NCBI GenBank assembly: GCA_947174235.1
Contig: CAMWID010000021.1
Coordinates: 1 to 46,591, forward strand
Direction of reading: 5' to 3'
DNA from: an uncultured Porphyromonadaceae bacterium
Lineage (GTDB): Bacteria; Bacteroidota; Bacteroidia; Bacteroidales; Muribaculaceae
Length of the DNA stretch: 46,591 bases
Shown: one piece after another, positions 19,401 through 27,065 of the stretch
Position numbering within the stretch: position 1 is the first letter of the stretch
How the letters are laid out: each line of letters begins with the position of its first letter
Translations under genes and position numbers: made by a program
The notes under the pieces: model-generated
Database searches by the model: none
Seen by the model: the letters and a program-made list of their open reading frames with translations, nothing else
What the model was told of the DNA's origin: nothing

Positions 19401-19679
19401 TGGGTATATAAACACAAAAATTTAGGTAAAGTTGTTGGTATGCCCGTCCCCGGAACTATGTCAAGTGTCAACTGGATAACGATGCAGGATCCTTCAATGA
19501 TTTTCGGTATTCCTGTGACTGCTTTCCGTACGGCAGACGGGACGGTGCTTGAAAACACTCAGCTTGAGCCGGACATTCTGGTGGAGAACCGACCTGAAGA
19601 TGTTGTAAAAGGTAAGGACTCACAGCTTGAGACAGCTGTAAAGGAACTTCTGAAAGATGTTGATCTGAAGAAAAAATAA
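16452..19679 (+). CDS. Exported Tricorn-like S41 protease (copy 1)
   Basis: Tricorn-type proteases cut peptides in a chamber fed through beta-propellers; archaeal Tricorn is cytosolic, but this 1075-residue homologue has a signal peptide (MKRFILPAALLLTPLSMMAV). Order: WD40/TolB-like propellers with SPDGK repeats (residues about 25-550), a Lys/Asp/Ser-rich linker (about 565-600), a C1-type region (FMANEAQERFYLAKMPINWKEYVENYRRFLPHI), a PDZ domain (VVEGGPFDRSTTKVKAGDIVEAING) and the S41 core. The Tricorn tetrad is seen as Ser760-His761 (NVSHSGG), nucleophile Ser977 (NYSNAHGTP) and Glu1034 (LENTQLEPD); the 57-residue Ser-Glu spacing is close to that in archaeal Tricorn. The residue after Ser977 is Asn, where the second copy at 27233-30472 has Asp. 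Catalytic activity is inferred. Confidence 0.92.
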   Translation: MKRFILPAALLLTPLSMMAVSPMWMRDVKISPDGKTIVFSYKGDLFTVPAKGGKATRLTATEAYESSPVWSPKGDKIAYASDRNGGKDVYVISANGGQSTRLTFNSVAETPEAFSPDGKNVIFSAYIQKPAVNSGGPHRSQSELYSVPVEGGRPVQVLSTPAVSLAMRPDGSFLFENVKGSEDKWRKHHTSSVTRDIWMYDPAQKSYTNLTARAGEDREPVIASDNANFYFLSERDGGSFNVYKRPITGDGKLEKLTTFTKHPVRFLSAGAGDVLAFTYNGELYTMNPGAKAVKVPVDIMDDFMEDPAEIPFSRVQGAVVSPDGKQVAFTVRGEVFVTSSEYPSTKQITHTPAIENGLSWGSDGRSLYYGSLRNGRSNIFKASIKREDDPNFSNATIIEEKEMFSNDGIERGYPSVSPDGKKMVFVEDRTKLKVMDLDSKKVKTLSDDRIKTSRSTGISVEWSPDSKWITLEVMNPMHEPYGDIAVINVDTGEFINLTNTGYFDQNPRFTPSGDAVVFESERFGMRNHASWGSESDVMMVFLTKSAYDKYRMSEEDYALFKEVENQQKKDAKKSSDSDKKKNKDDENKNTDIKIDRDGIQDRIVRLTPNSSSLSDYVVSKDGETLYYISSFEDGYDLWSKDLRKGNVSLVKKIGSGRAGIQTDKNGNIYLVGGNVRKFVPSSKSLKNISTTGKVKIDPYKEREAMFDFMANEAQERFYLAKMPINWKEYVENYRRFLPHINNNYDFQQLLSEILGELNVSHSGGRYSSASAKEQTASLGLIFDLSSDNDGIRIEEVVEGGPFDRSTTKVKAGDIVEAINGEKIKKGKDWTYLLNNVSRKKTLVSFYSPASGDRWDEVVLPVSSAAMSNLLYDRWVKRNEHLVDSLSGGRLGYVHIKSMSDDSFRTIYAKILGEYNNRDGIVIDTRWNGGGRLHEDIEVLFSGEQYLTQENHGVKSATMPSRRWNKPSIMITGEANYSNAHGTPWVYKHKNLGKVVGMPVPGTMSSVNWITMQDPSMIFGIPVTAFRTADGTVLENTQLEPDILVENRPEDVVKGKDSQLETAVKELLKDVDLKKK

Positions 19680-19697
19680 CTTGAATAGTTTTGTTTA

Positions 19698-19728
19698 AAG
19701 GGGAGATTCGTTGAGAATCTCTCCTTAT
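19698..19728 (+). terminator. Terminator after Tricorn-like copy 1
   Basis: AAGGGGAGATTC pairs with GAATCTCTCCTT (one G-T pair) around a five-base loop, followed by ATTTTAT. It lies 19 bases after the stop codon. Confidence 0.85.
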
Positions 19729-19779
19729 TTTATGTATTTATGTGACAAAAAATATTTTCCATTTGTGAATAATGAGCGG

Positions 19780-19814
19780 TTTGATGGTTGCTTAAATATT
19801 TTTTGCTAATTTTG
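19780..19814 (+). promoter_or_regulatory. Possible promoter of the LysM-PorT pair
   Basis: TAATTTTG at 19807-19814 is a perfect -7 element. The nearest TTTG (19780-19783) is 23 bases upstream, longer than usual, so the -33 assignment is doubtful. The leader to 19922 would be about 100 bases. Confidence 0.5.
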
Positions 19815-19921
19815 CAGTTACAAACTGTCTGGAAAGGAGGAAATCATTAAAGATAAGGATGTGGAGACATGCTTTAGTCAGATGATTTTCTATAATAATC
19901 CGGAAAGCAATTGATTATCAA

Positions 19922-21877
19922 ATGAAAATTAATTCACGCATTTTCCCCTTGTTGGGTATTGCAGCAGTGTCGTTTCCAATATATGCTGCCGGACCCAAGC
20001 TTCCCAAAGTTGAAATATTGGGTAAAGAATATTATTATCATGAGATAAAAAAGGGAGAATCCATTTATGGGATCGCAAAACAGCATGGGTGGGATATAGA
20101 AGAACTGGTAAGAATAAATCCTAATGCATCTTCCGAAATGACCAAAGGGACACGTCTCTATTATCCCACCGGAAAGGTTACTGTCGTGACAGAGACCCCC
20201 GTGTCAGGTGTCGACATGGACAGTATTACGTATGAACCGATTAAACATGTTGTTAAAAAAGGAGAGACGGTTTATAGTATTTCCCGCCAATATAATGTGC
20301 CTTTGGATGTGATTTATTCTGACTATCCTCAGGCAAAATATGGTATAAAGGCGGGTGAGACTATAATAATACAGCAGTCGCCACAGACTGTTTCAGACAA
20401 ATATCTCTATTATGTGATAAAGCCGGGTGATACTCTTTATTCTCTTGCAAAACGGTATCATACTTCTGTTGAGGATATTCTTACAGCGAATCCGTCAGTC
20501 TCAGAAAAGAATTTTAAAATCGGAGATACTGTTCGTCTTGCAATAAACTCGAATAGCAAGCGGCTGCATACTGAGTTGGTGGAAGAAGAGCGTCTTGCAA
20601 GCGTAGAGAGCTATAAGGTCAAGAAAGACGACACATGGGCTACAATTGCGCAGGAAACAGGTGTGGACGAAAACACGCTGAAAGAGGCGAATGACGATAC
20701 TTCTAAGCTTAAGAAGAACGATATTGTCAATATTCCTGTCATTGAGACTGTCACTGTGGAAAAAGAAGTTGAAAAAGAAGATCCGAGGGAATTGACCTCT
20801 GAAGGGATTCAACAAATGTATGATTCCATCCATAACATTGATTCAGGTCAGGCATTACTGGACGAAGTAAGGATTGCAGCCATTCTTGATGAACCTACCT
20901 CTAATAAGGATCTTGATTTCTCACGTGGCTTTCTTTTGGCGATTGAAGAGTTAAAGGATTCCCCATACAAAATCAATTTCAAGATCATCGATGGCAGAAA
21001 GTCAACCGACGCGGTATCTTCTGCATTGGATGATTTTGAACCGAATCTGATTGTTGCAACTGCCGACAAGAATTTCCCTGCCTTTCTTGCAGATTATGGA
21101 AATACCAATCATATAGAAGTGGTGAATGTTTTCGATGTCAAGAATGAACTGTATGAAGATAATGCTTCAATGGTACAGCTTTTGCCCCCTTCTTCATATT
21201 TTAATCAGCAACTTGCAGACAGGCTTTACGACGCGTATGGCAGACGCAAGCTTATCGTTGCCGGCATTCCGGATCCAAATGATGGAATAGCTGAAATCCT
21301 GATTCCTAAATTTCAGGATTACGATAAAACGGAATTGCCGGTGTCAGGCTTATCTGAATTTGGCATGAATGAAGCTGATTCATATCTGATCTACGCATAT
21401 CCTGGCAAGAAAGAAGAAGTTGCTGATCTTTTGCAGGCGATAGAAAATCTTAAAGAGAAGTATCCTTTAGCGACGATTACTGTGGTTGGTCGTCCGAGCT
21501 GGGTAACTCTGAATGATGTGTATGGAGATAAATTTGCTGAAGCCGAGGTGGTAATACCTTCAAGGGTATGGTTCGATCCGGAATCTACTGATGGAAACAG
21601 ATTCTCCACAAAATTCAGTGAGATGTTTGGTGGCGCTCCAATAAAATCATTCCCAAATTTTGCAGCCAGCGGATATGATGTGGCTAAATATTTTATCCCT
21701 TCTACTGCAAGAAACGGTGGTGATTTCAATCGAGGTTTTTCAGGAACAGATGATACTGCAATACAATCAGATATAAATCTTGAACGCGTTAACAACTGGG
21801 GTGGCTTTATTAATCCTGTGGGCTATCTGTTGAAATTCAGACCCGGGGGTTACATAGACAAGGAATTGATAAAATGA
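19922..21877 (+). CDS. Exported four-LysM protein with periplasmic-binding-like domain
   Basis: This 651-residue protein has a signal peptide (MKINSRIFPLLGIAAVSFPIYA). Four LysM domains at about 38-82, 108-150, 163-207 and 230-273 show the G-E/D-S/T-x-Y-x-I/L-A core and the N-P centre, so it should bind peptidoglycan. From about 300 to 640 the protein resembles a type 1 periplasmic-binding fold (VRIAAILDEPTSNKDLDFSRGFLLAIEELKDS, NLIVATADKNF, IVAGIPDPNDG, TVVGRPSWVTL), as in ABC binding proteins and the LpoA-type activators. The stop overlaps the PorT-like gene start by four bases (ATGA), so the two are translationally coupled and may work as a cell-wall-anchored pair. The actual role is not known to me; a link to cell-wall synthesis or envelope spacing is inference. 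Confidence 0.85.
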   Translation: MKINSRIFPLLGIAAVSFPIYAAGPKLPKVEILGKEYYYHEIKKGESIYGIAKQHGWDIEELVRINPNASSEMTKGTRLYYPTGKVTVVTETPVSGVDMDSITYEPIKHVVKKGETVYSISRQYNVPLDVIYSDYPQAKYGIKAGETIIIQQSPQTVSDKYLYYVIKPGDTLYSLAKRYHTSVEDILTANPSVSEKNFKIGDTVRLAINSNSKRLHTELVEEERLASVESYKVKKDDTWATIAQETGVDENTLKEANDDTSKLKKNDIVNIPVIETVTVEKEVEKEDPRELTSEGIQQMYDSIHNIDSGQALLDEVRIAAILDEPTSNKDLDFSRGFLLAIEELKDSPYKINFKIIDGRKSTDAVSSALDDFEPNLIVATADKNFPAFLADYGNTNHIEVVNVFDVKNELYEDNASMVQLLPPSSYFNQQLADRLYDAYGRRKLIVAGIPDPNDGIAEILIPKFQDYDKTELPVSGLSEFGMNEADSYLIYAYPGKKEEVADLLQAIENLKEKYPLATITVVGRPSWVTLNDVYGDKFAEAEVVIPSRVWFDPESTDGNRFSTKFSEMFGGAPIKSFPNFAASGYDVAKYFIPSTARNGGDFNRGFSGTDDTAIQSDINLERVNNWGGFINPVGYLLKFRPGGYIDKELIK

Positions 21878-22590
21878 GCAAGTTGAAACTTATATTCTGT
21901 AGGAAGACGGTGTCGTTCAAAATCTTGTTGGCATCATTTATATTGCCTTTTGCATGGGAGGTTTCCGCACAGACTCATTATAGTTCTAATGTCGCTCTCG
22001 GAATAAAAGGAGGTGCGACGTTTTCTGAAATCTTTTTTAATCCGTCGGTGCGTCAAAAATTTACTCCTGGAATGACTGCGGGAGTTATGGTAAGGTACGT
22101 TGAGGAGAATCATTTCGGATTGGTGGCTGAATTGAATTTCGTGCAAAGAGGATGGGCAGAAAATTTTGAAGACGCTCCATATAATTACAGCCGCACTCTG
22201 AATTTTGTGGAATTGCCTGTAATGGCTCATATTTTCTTTGGAAGACGTGGAAAATTCTTTTTTAATGCAGGTCCGCAGGTGGCATTATTTATGGGTGAAT
22301 CCACAAGTGCAAATTTTGATCCTGCGGATATGGCGTCACTTCCTGATTTTCCATATGTCAACCGCATGAACGAACAGATGCTTATGTCTGCCACGCAGAA
22401 AATTGACTATGGTATTTCCGCTGGAATTGGAGGTGAATTCAATATAAACAAAAGAAATTCATTAATGGTCGAGGCTCGTTTTTACTATGGACTTGGAAAT
22501 GTTTTCCCCGCCAAGCGAACAGATACATATAGCGCGTCAAATCAGATGACGATTTCCGCGACTGTAGGATATTGGTTCCGGATAAAATAA
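21874..22590 (+). CDS. PorT-like outer membrane beta-barrel protein
   Basis: The 238-residue protein has a signal peptide ending in EVSAQ and alternating hydrophobic/polar strands ending in an aromatic C-terminus (GYWFRIK), as in outer-membrane barrels. The pattern GIKGGATFSE, Y..ENHFGLVAELNFVQRGW, TLNFVELPVMAHIFF, KFFFNAGPQVALFMG and YGISAGIGGEFNI is typical of PorT/OMP_b-brl_2 proteins. PorT itself is a type IX secretion component in Porphyromonas; most family members are uncharacterised, so a secretion role should not be assumed. The start overlaps the preceding LysM gene by four bases. A long palindromic terminator follows. Confidence 0.85.
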   Translation: MSKLKLIFCRKTVSFKILLASFILPFAWEVSAQTHYSSNVALGIKGGATFSEIFFNPSVRQKFTPGMTAGVMVRYVEENHFGLVAELNFVQRGWAENFEDAPYNYSRTLNFVELPVMAHIFFGRRGKFFFNAGPQVALFMGESTSANFDPADMASLPDFPYVNRMNEQMLMSATQKIDYGISAGIGGEFNINKRNSLMVEARFYYGLGNVFPAKRTDTYSASNQMTISATVGYWFRIK

Positions 22591-22602
22591 ATTTGGCAGA
22601 GG

Positions 22603-22659
22603 CTTGATAAAAATGGAAGCGGATATGATCTGATCATATCCGCTTCCATTTTTATCAAG
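22603..22659. terminator. 27-bp perfect palindromic terminator, bidirectional
   Basis: Arms 22603-22629 and 22633-22659 are exactly complementary over 27 bases with a three-base centre CTG. Each arm includes an A5/T5 run, so both transcripts end in a U-tract. It lies between the convergent PorT-like gene and cdsA. Confidence 0.85.
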
Positions 22660-22738
22660 TTTTATTATGCATTATGACCAATCATCATGGATTGAGTTTT
22701 TATAGATTAGTTTTTCCGTCCAAGCCTCAGCCTTGATA

Positions 22739-23545
22739 TTATAAACTTATAATCGTAAGATATATAAGAGAAGCCGGCATGACAAAAAGAAGAGAATCGA
22801 TTCTATCAAGAATACCCCCGTGCCCCGGAATCAGATTCCCAGAATCTTTAATGTGAAGGCTGCGTTTGATCATTGATTCGACAAGATCACCCCAGGTGGA
22901 GAACAGGCATACCACTATACCTAAACCTGTCCATCCGTATATTCCTATTCCCAAACCGAATAAATCTGATAAGTAAACACCGAAAAGGGTTGCAGCTATA
23001 ATGTCAAAGAACAGACCTCCGAAGAACCCCTCCCACGATTTTTTAGGAGAGATTCTTTCAAAGAGCCGATGCTTCCCAATAGCGCTTCCCACAATGAATG
23101 CTCCGGTGTCATTGAGCCATATAAGCAGGAATATCGCGAGAATGGCATTGAGATGCCATATGTCGGCAAGTAAGACCATCAGACCTAATGGAAGACCTAT
23201 ATAGATCTGAGTCATTATAGAATGTGCTATGTCGGAAAGAGGTGTGTCACTGTTAATATAAAGTTGCAATATCATTCTGCAAAGCATGATGAATATCCAG
23301 ACAACAAGAGGATAGAGCATCCATCCGAACACAAGCGAGACTGCTCCGAAAATGTCTAAAAGAAGTATGGGCAATGTGCGCATGCTCAATTCTTTTGATA
23401 TTTTCTCAAACTCATGGACAGCTATCGCTGCAAAAACAGCTGCCATCCAATTAAAAGGATGGAAGCCCCATGCTATACATCCTATGATTATGCCGATATA
23501 GACTATTCCGGATATGGTTCGTACGAGTAGTTTTTTTATGTCCAT
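22739..23545 (-). CDS. cdsA: Phosphatidate cytidylyltransferase
   Basis: CdsA makes CDP-diacylglycerol from CTP and phosphatidic acid, the branch point to all bacterial phospholipids, in the inner membrane. The 268 residues fit the family. About eight hydrophobic segments are visible, and the conserved C-terminal half reads LNDTGAFIVGSAIGKHRLFERISPKKSWEG with the signature GDLVESMIKRSLHIKDSGNLIPGHGGILDRIDSL. It stands alone: the terminator of the operon upstream lies at 23588-23632, and a TATTTTTG -7 element (minus strand 23586-23579) would start its own transcript, although no -33 is clear. The usual Bacteroidota neighbour ftsH is not in the window. Confidence 0.96.
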   Translation of the reverse strand: MDIKKLLVRTISGIVYIGIIIGCIAWGFHPFNWMAAVFAAIAVHEFEKISKELSMRTLPILLLDIFGAVSLVFGWMLYPLVVWIFIMLCRMILQLYINSDTPLSDIAHSIMTQIYIGLPLGLMVLLADIWHLNAILAIFLLIWLNDTGAFIVGSAIGKHRLFERISPKKSWEGFFGGLFFDIIAATLFGVYLSDLFGLGIGIYGWTGLGIVVCLFSTWGDLVESMIKRSLHIKDSGNLIPGHGGILDRIDSLLFVMPASLIYLTIISL

Positions 23546-23587
23546 TTATTAAAAGTTGAAATATATTTTATATGATTGCAAAAATAC

Positions 23588-23632
23588 AAAAAAAGCTTCA
23601 ATACCGCTTAATGATATTGAAGCTTTTTGTAA
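23588..23632 (-). terminator. Terminator of the ECF sigma operon
   Basis: AAAAAGCTTCAATA and TATTGAAGCTTTTT pair perfectly around an 11-base loop. On the minus strand the T-run follows the hairpin. It lies about 100 bases after the last operon gene and just before cdsA. Confidence 0.8.
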
Positions 23633-23729
23633 TATCGACAAAAGGATGATTTTAGCAGCACGAAGGGCATGGAATTATTCCATCATGTCTATGAGCATAT
23701 AATATATGGAATGGCTCTCTTTCTCTTAT

Positions 23730-24644
23730 TCAGATACCGAGTCCTAATCCAATTGTGAGTGGTCTGAAATTGATAGTGTTTGGTGAGTCCATTACTTTTA
23801 CCGGTGAATATCTCACATATATTCCTATGGTCTTGCACAATGAAAGACTCGCAAAAAAATCTATGGTGCACCTTCGGGGTTCAATATTTTTATTGAATAC
23901 GACTCTCCTATTCCCATCAGAATCATTCCATACAGTCTTGACAGATGCGTATGTATTAAAATTCAAGATTGGACCTGCTTTAAATGAAATAGACGATTTC
24001 GGAATATTCCATTCATATAATAAAGGCAGTTGGAGACTGAATATTTTAAGTCTGGAAAACATTCCCTTTGCTCCGGACTCATAGGGCATCCACCCTATCC
24101 CCTTTGCATCATTGGCGACAAGATATTTGTCAGAAGTTGTTATTTTGTAGTTTCTCCAGTTTAATCCTAATCCCAACGAAAGTCTTGATCTACTGAATTC
24201 GTAATAAACATTAAGGCAGCTTAGCCATCCTATCTCAAATGATTTTGACCATTGAAAACCGGGTTCCGGAAGTTGATCGACTGCTTTATTAAGCCCAATG
24301 CATATGCCGTCAATTGAGATGCCCCAGTTACAATCGTTGTTTTCTTCAATACTTAGAAGATTTCTGTTATACCACCATTGCGATAGCCTCTCTTCCCTGG
24401 AATGCGTTTTAACGGACGAATCCATTGAGTATTCTGTGAGTAGGGATGCTATTATTTCTTCAGTGCCGTCTATGCTTTGGATCTCAAGATTTGTGCCTGA
24501 TGTATTTTCAGTTATAATAACTTTTGCAGGTGCCGTTACCTGAAGGATGGTGTCTGTCGGTTCAGTCAGAGCCCTTGCAGATAAGGATATGAGCATACAT
24601 ATTACTATAAGAATAGTCTTGGTGTGAGCATATATAATATTCAT
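23730..24644 (-). CDS. Exported beta-barrel-like protein, last gene of ECF operon
   Basis: The 304-residue protein is not assignable to a named function. A signal peptide (MNIIYAHTKTILIVICMLISLSARA) is followed by a short conserved patch (TDTILQV..PAKVIITENTSGTNLEI). The C-terminal two thirds have alternating strands (FEIGWLSCLNVYYEFSRSRLSLGLGLNWRNY, SISFKAGPILNFNTYASVKT, IGIYVRYSPVKV) and end in FRPLTIGLGLGI, which looks like an outer-membrane barrel. It resembles the neighbour 24673-25584 in the TDTI..K..IT N-terminal patch, the FNTYAS motif and the overall layout, so the two probably arose by tandem duplication. It starts 28 bases after the neighbour's stop. Regulation by the operon's own sigma factor is inference. 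Confidence 0.8.
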   Translation of the reverse strand: MNIIYAHTKTILIVICMLISLSARALTEPTDTILQVTAPAKVIITENTSGTNLEIQSIDGTEEIIASLLTEYSMDSSVKTHSREERLSQWWYNRNLLSIEENNDCNWGISIDGICIGLNKAVDQLPEPGFQWSKSFEIGWLSCLNVYYEFSRSRLSLGLGLNWRNYKITTSDKYLVANDAKGIGWMPYESGAKGMFSRLKIFSLQLPLLYEWNIPKSSISFKAGPILNFNTYASVKTVWNDSDGNRRVVFNKNIEPRRCTIDFFASLSLCKTIGIYVRYSPVKVMDSPNTINFRPLTIGLGLGI

Positions 24645-24672
24645 AGATATAGTTTATTAGTTGTGATTGATT

Positions 24673-25584
24673 TTAGAAACAGAACATATCAATTCCTATA
24701 GACCAGGATTTTAGCTGGGGACCATACGGCTTGTTGAATAATGATGTCGGTTCCCATGTCGCATATATCCCCACACCGCCTATAGAGATCGACGCATAAA
24801 GGTCAGCTGTGAGAAGGTTCTGCTGTAATGACTTATACTTTGTTTTTTTGCGTACATCTCCATAGCATATTTGAGTGACCGCAGAGGCATAAGTATTGAA
24901 GTTCGCCACTCCACCAAAGCAGAAATTGCCGGCTCTACCCAATGGAATACTCATCATTACAGGCAGATGCAACCTCCATATATCAAGGTGAGATTTATCA
25001 ATCTTTATTTCTGATTTCATAGCGTCGAACGTAATGCAGTCTGATAATTTTTCATAAACATAACCGTCTTGAGCGTTTAGTCTCATAAATCCGAAACCGG
25101 CACCGATTGAAAAGGAGGGAGTTTTACGACCGCGATTCCATGTTACTCCCACCATGTGTCTGATCCCTGTTTCAAAGCTGTTTTTTACATGCTGCTTGTC
25201 ATGGTAGTTGAATCTCCATCCCCAATAGATATGCTTCAGGGCAGTGACTTTCCTTTTGATTGTATGTCGCGATCCCGATTCTGTTTCAGGGTTACGAGGG
25301 TTAAAAAACGGGATCCTCATATCCCACGGATCTTTCAGTTCAGTTTCTCGATCACCATCAAGCCTGGAGACTTCTATCTCATAAATATAATATTGTCCCG
25401 AATTGACAGTATCGCCGATATCTGCAACAATTTTAGTAGTGTTTCCGCTTCTGGTGACAATAGTTTTATTCGCCTTTTCAATAACTTTGATTGTGTCTGT
25501 TGCCTCTTGAGCAGCAGATGATACACAGGCTGTCGATAAGGTGAGAAGCCCGGTCATAAATTTTAAAGTGCACTTCATTGTCAT
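24673..25584 (-). CDS. Exported beta-barrel-like protein, paralogue of next gene
   Basis: The 303-residue protein has a signal peptide (MTMKCTLKFMTGLLTLSTACVSSAAQ; the Met two codons in, at 25578, is an equally good start). The patch TDTIKVIEKANKTIVTRSGNTTKIVADI follows, then a strand-rich region (FSIGAGFGFMRLN, FCFGGVANFNTYASAVT, YASISIGGVGIYATWEPTS) ending SWSIGIDMFCF. The layout suggests an outer-membrane barrel with a short periplasmic or surface N-terminal region. It is related to 23730-24644, though clearly diverged. It lies 26 bases after a small exported protein gene in the ECF sigma operon. No specific family is recognised. Confidence 0.8.
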   Translation of the reverse strand: MTMKCTLKFMTGLLTLSTACVSSAAQEATDTIKVIEKANKTIVTRSGNTTKIVADIGDTVNSGQYYIYEIEVSRLDGDRETELKDPWDMRIPFFNPRNPETESGSRHTIKRKVTALKHIYWGWRFNYHDKQHVKNSFETGIRHMVGVTWNRGRKTPSFSIGAGFGFMRLNAQDGYVYEKLSDCITFDAMKSEIKIDKSHLDIWRLHLPVMMSIPLGRAGNFCFGGVANFNTYASAVTQICYGDVRKKTKYKSLQQNLLTADLYASISIGGVGIYATWEPTSLFNKPYGPQLKSWSIGIDMFCF

Positions 25585-25610
25585 TGTTTTTTTTATAGTC
25601 TGTGTGGAAT

Positions 25611-26054
25611 TTATGATTCTTTTATCAGTGATTTGACTGCATTTTCATCAAGATCGCCTTCAATGAATATAAGAGTGGTCTTCTCGATCCCTTTTGGGCG
25701 ACGGTTAAGGAAGAGAAGGTATCGTTTTGATCCTTTTTCTCCTCCAAGCGAATAAAATCCAAAATATAGGTCTCCGCCAACGTAGGACACTTCCTTGTTT
25801 ACTGCCGATGTCCCGTCTTTTGTCACGGCACGTTTGATCTTGTCCGCAAGCTCAGAGTTGTCGGCTACCGATATGCTTTTGTATTTCTTCATACCTCTTT
25901 GACTGTTTTTGTCATAATTCATGCTTACAAGAGTCACGTTTGGTATTCCCGCATAGCTGTCGGAAAAGAATGGGGCGATGTTCAATCCTTCCTGTGCTTT
26001 TGCGAGCAAAGTCACCAAATTTAAAATCAGTATACAAAATATTTTTTTCTTCAT
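25611..26054 (-). CDS. Small exported protein of ECF operon (DUF4252/DUF6108-like)
   Basis: The 147-residue protein has a clean signal peptide (MKKKIFCILILNLVTLLAKAQ). The mature part starts GLNIAPFFSDSYAGIPNVTLVSMN, has an ADKIKRAVT helix and ends with LLFLNRRPKGIEKTTLIFIEGDLDENAVKSLIKES. Small proteins of this layout (family DUF4252 or DUF6108) occur next to ECF sigma genes in Bacteroidota; the match here is by layout and partial motif only. Function is unknown. It follows the anti-sigma candidate after 40 bases and precedes two barrel proteins. Confidence 0.75.
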   Translation of the reverse strand: MKKKIFCILILNLVTLLAKAQEGLNIAPFFSDSYAGIPNVTLVSMNYDKNSQRGMKKYKSISVADNSELADKIKRAVTKDGTSAVNKEVSYVGGDLYFGFYSLGGEKGSKRYLLFLNRRPKGIEKTTLIFIEGDLDENAVKSLIKES

Positions 26055-26094
26055 GATGAATTGATTTTGTAGCTGAAGAATCAGTATATGGTTA

Positions 26095-26538
26095 TTATAA
26101 TCCGTTTAAAGCCTGACGCATATCTTCAAGGTCATCGGATATTCCTTTTTCGATCGACAATCCGGCACCCGCCACTTCATTCAATTGACTCTTGATAAGC
26201 GATGCTATCTCAGCCTGATTTTCAATACGGATACCATCCATATATGCGTAACATTTATATTTTGTGCCGTTGTGATTTGCTGCGAACCAGAACACGGCTG
26301 TCGAGAATATCAAAACTACGGCAGCTGCGGGTATGATAAATTTCTTTTTCAGCCAAAGCGTTTTATTCTTTTGGGATGGTGCCAGCCTTGTGTATCCCAT
26401 CACTGCGAGCGCTTCGTCAACCAAAGGATCTTCATCCCTTGATCTCAGAAGCATCTTTAGCAGCAAGTGTTCTTCTTCAACTGAAGTTTCCGCCTCGAAA
26501 TATCGTGCGATCAACCTATGTATGTGGTTTTTATCCAT
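26095..26538 (-). CDS. Anti-sigma factor candidate, single TM
   Basis: The 147-residue protein has a cytoplasmic N-terminal helix region (MDKNHIHRLIARYFEAETSVEEEHLLLKMLL) of the kind that binds ECF sigma factors. One membrane span at about 68-87 (FIIPAAAVVLIFSTAVFWFA) and a short periplasmic tail follow. It lacks the FecR domain of TonB-linked anti-sigma factors and the HxxxCxxC zinc motif of ZAS proteins. Its start overlaps the sigma gene's 3' end by eight bases, so the two are translationally coupled, which is the main support for the role. The two downstream barrel proteins and the small exported protein could act as signal input or be regulon output. Confidence 0.75.
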   Translation of the reverse strand: MDKNHIHRLIARYFEAETSVEEEHLLLKMLLRSRDEDPLVDEALAVMGYTRLAPSQKNKTLWLKKKFIIPAAAVVLIFSTAVFWFAANHNGTKYKCYAYMDGIRIENQAEIASLIKSQLNEVAGAGLSIEKGISDDLEDMRQALNGL

Positions 26539-27031
26539 TATGTTTATTGTTTAAGTATAGACTACGGAGATTTTTACGAGCTCGTGAAATTATCAGCCTG
26601 ACATTGCTTTCAGATAGACCATAATGGTCGGCAAGGTCACTAAATTCCCAGCCATCCTTTTCCCGTTTATATAATATTTCACGATCTCTTTGAGAAAGGA
26701 TCCGAGATGCCAGTCTATCGATAGTATTATATATGTCTAAAACTTCTTCATCCTTGGATTGTGGAGCGGCAATGTCTCCTGCATCATCAATGCTGTTTTT
26801 AGGATGAGCCTGTCTTCTTCTGGCATTATCTATCCTTATGTTGCGGGATGTGACGGACAATAAACCTTCGGCATGGTTTTTTCCTGAAATTTTATCACGT
26901 TGTAACCATAGACGGCAAAACGCATCTTGCAATGCGTCTTCTGCATCATCGTCGTCCAGGAATATTTTGTTCCGAGACCTGATCCTCAGACTGATTTTTC
27001 TGAATGCTGATATTAAGTTTTCTCCGTTCAT
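26531..27031 (-). CDS. ECF RNA polymerase sigma factor
   Basis: This 166-residue protein directs RNA polymerase to its own promoter set. Region 2 is seen as DDDDAEDALQDAFCRLWLQRDKI (about 26-48) and region 4 as LSQRDREILYKREKDGWEFSDLADHYGLSESNVRLIISRARKNLRSLY, a helix-turn-helix; regions 1.1 and 3 are absent, as in ECF sigmas. It heads the five-gene operon with the anti-sigma candidate, small exported protein and two barrel proteins. The region 2 motif is DALQDAF rather than the common DIVQEVF. The ECF subgroup cannot be assigned by eye. Confidence 0.93.
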   Translation of the reverse strand: MNGENLISAFRKISLRIRSRNKIFLDDDDAEDALQDAFCRLWLQRDKISGKNHAEGLLSVTSRNIRIDNARRRQAHPKNSIDDAGDIAAPQSKDEEVLDIYNTIDRLASRILSQRDREILYKREKDGWEFSDLADHYGLSESNVRLIISRARKNLRSLYLNNKHNG

Positions 27032-27065
27032 TTGTCTACAATACGCACGATCCCTTGTTTTGCAA

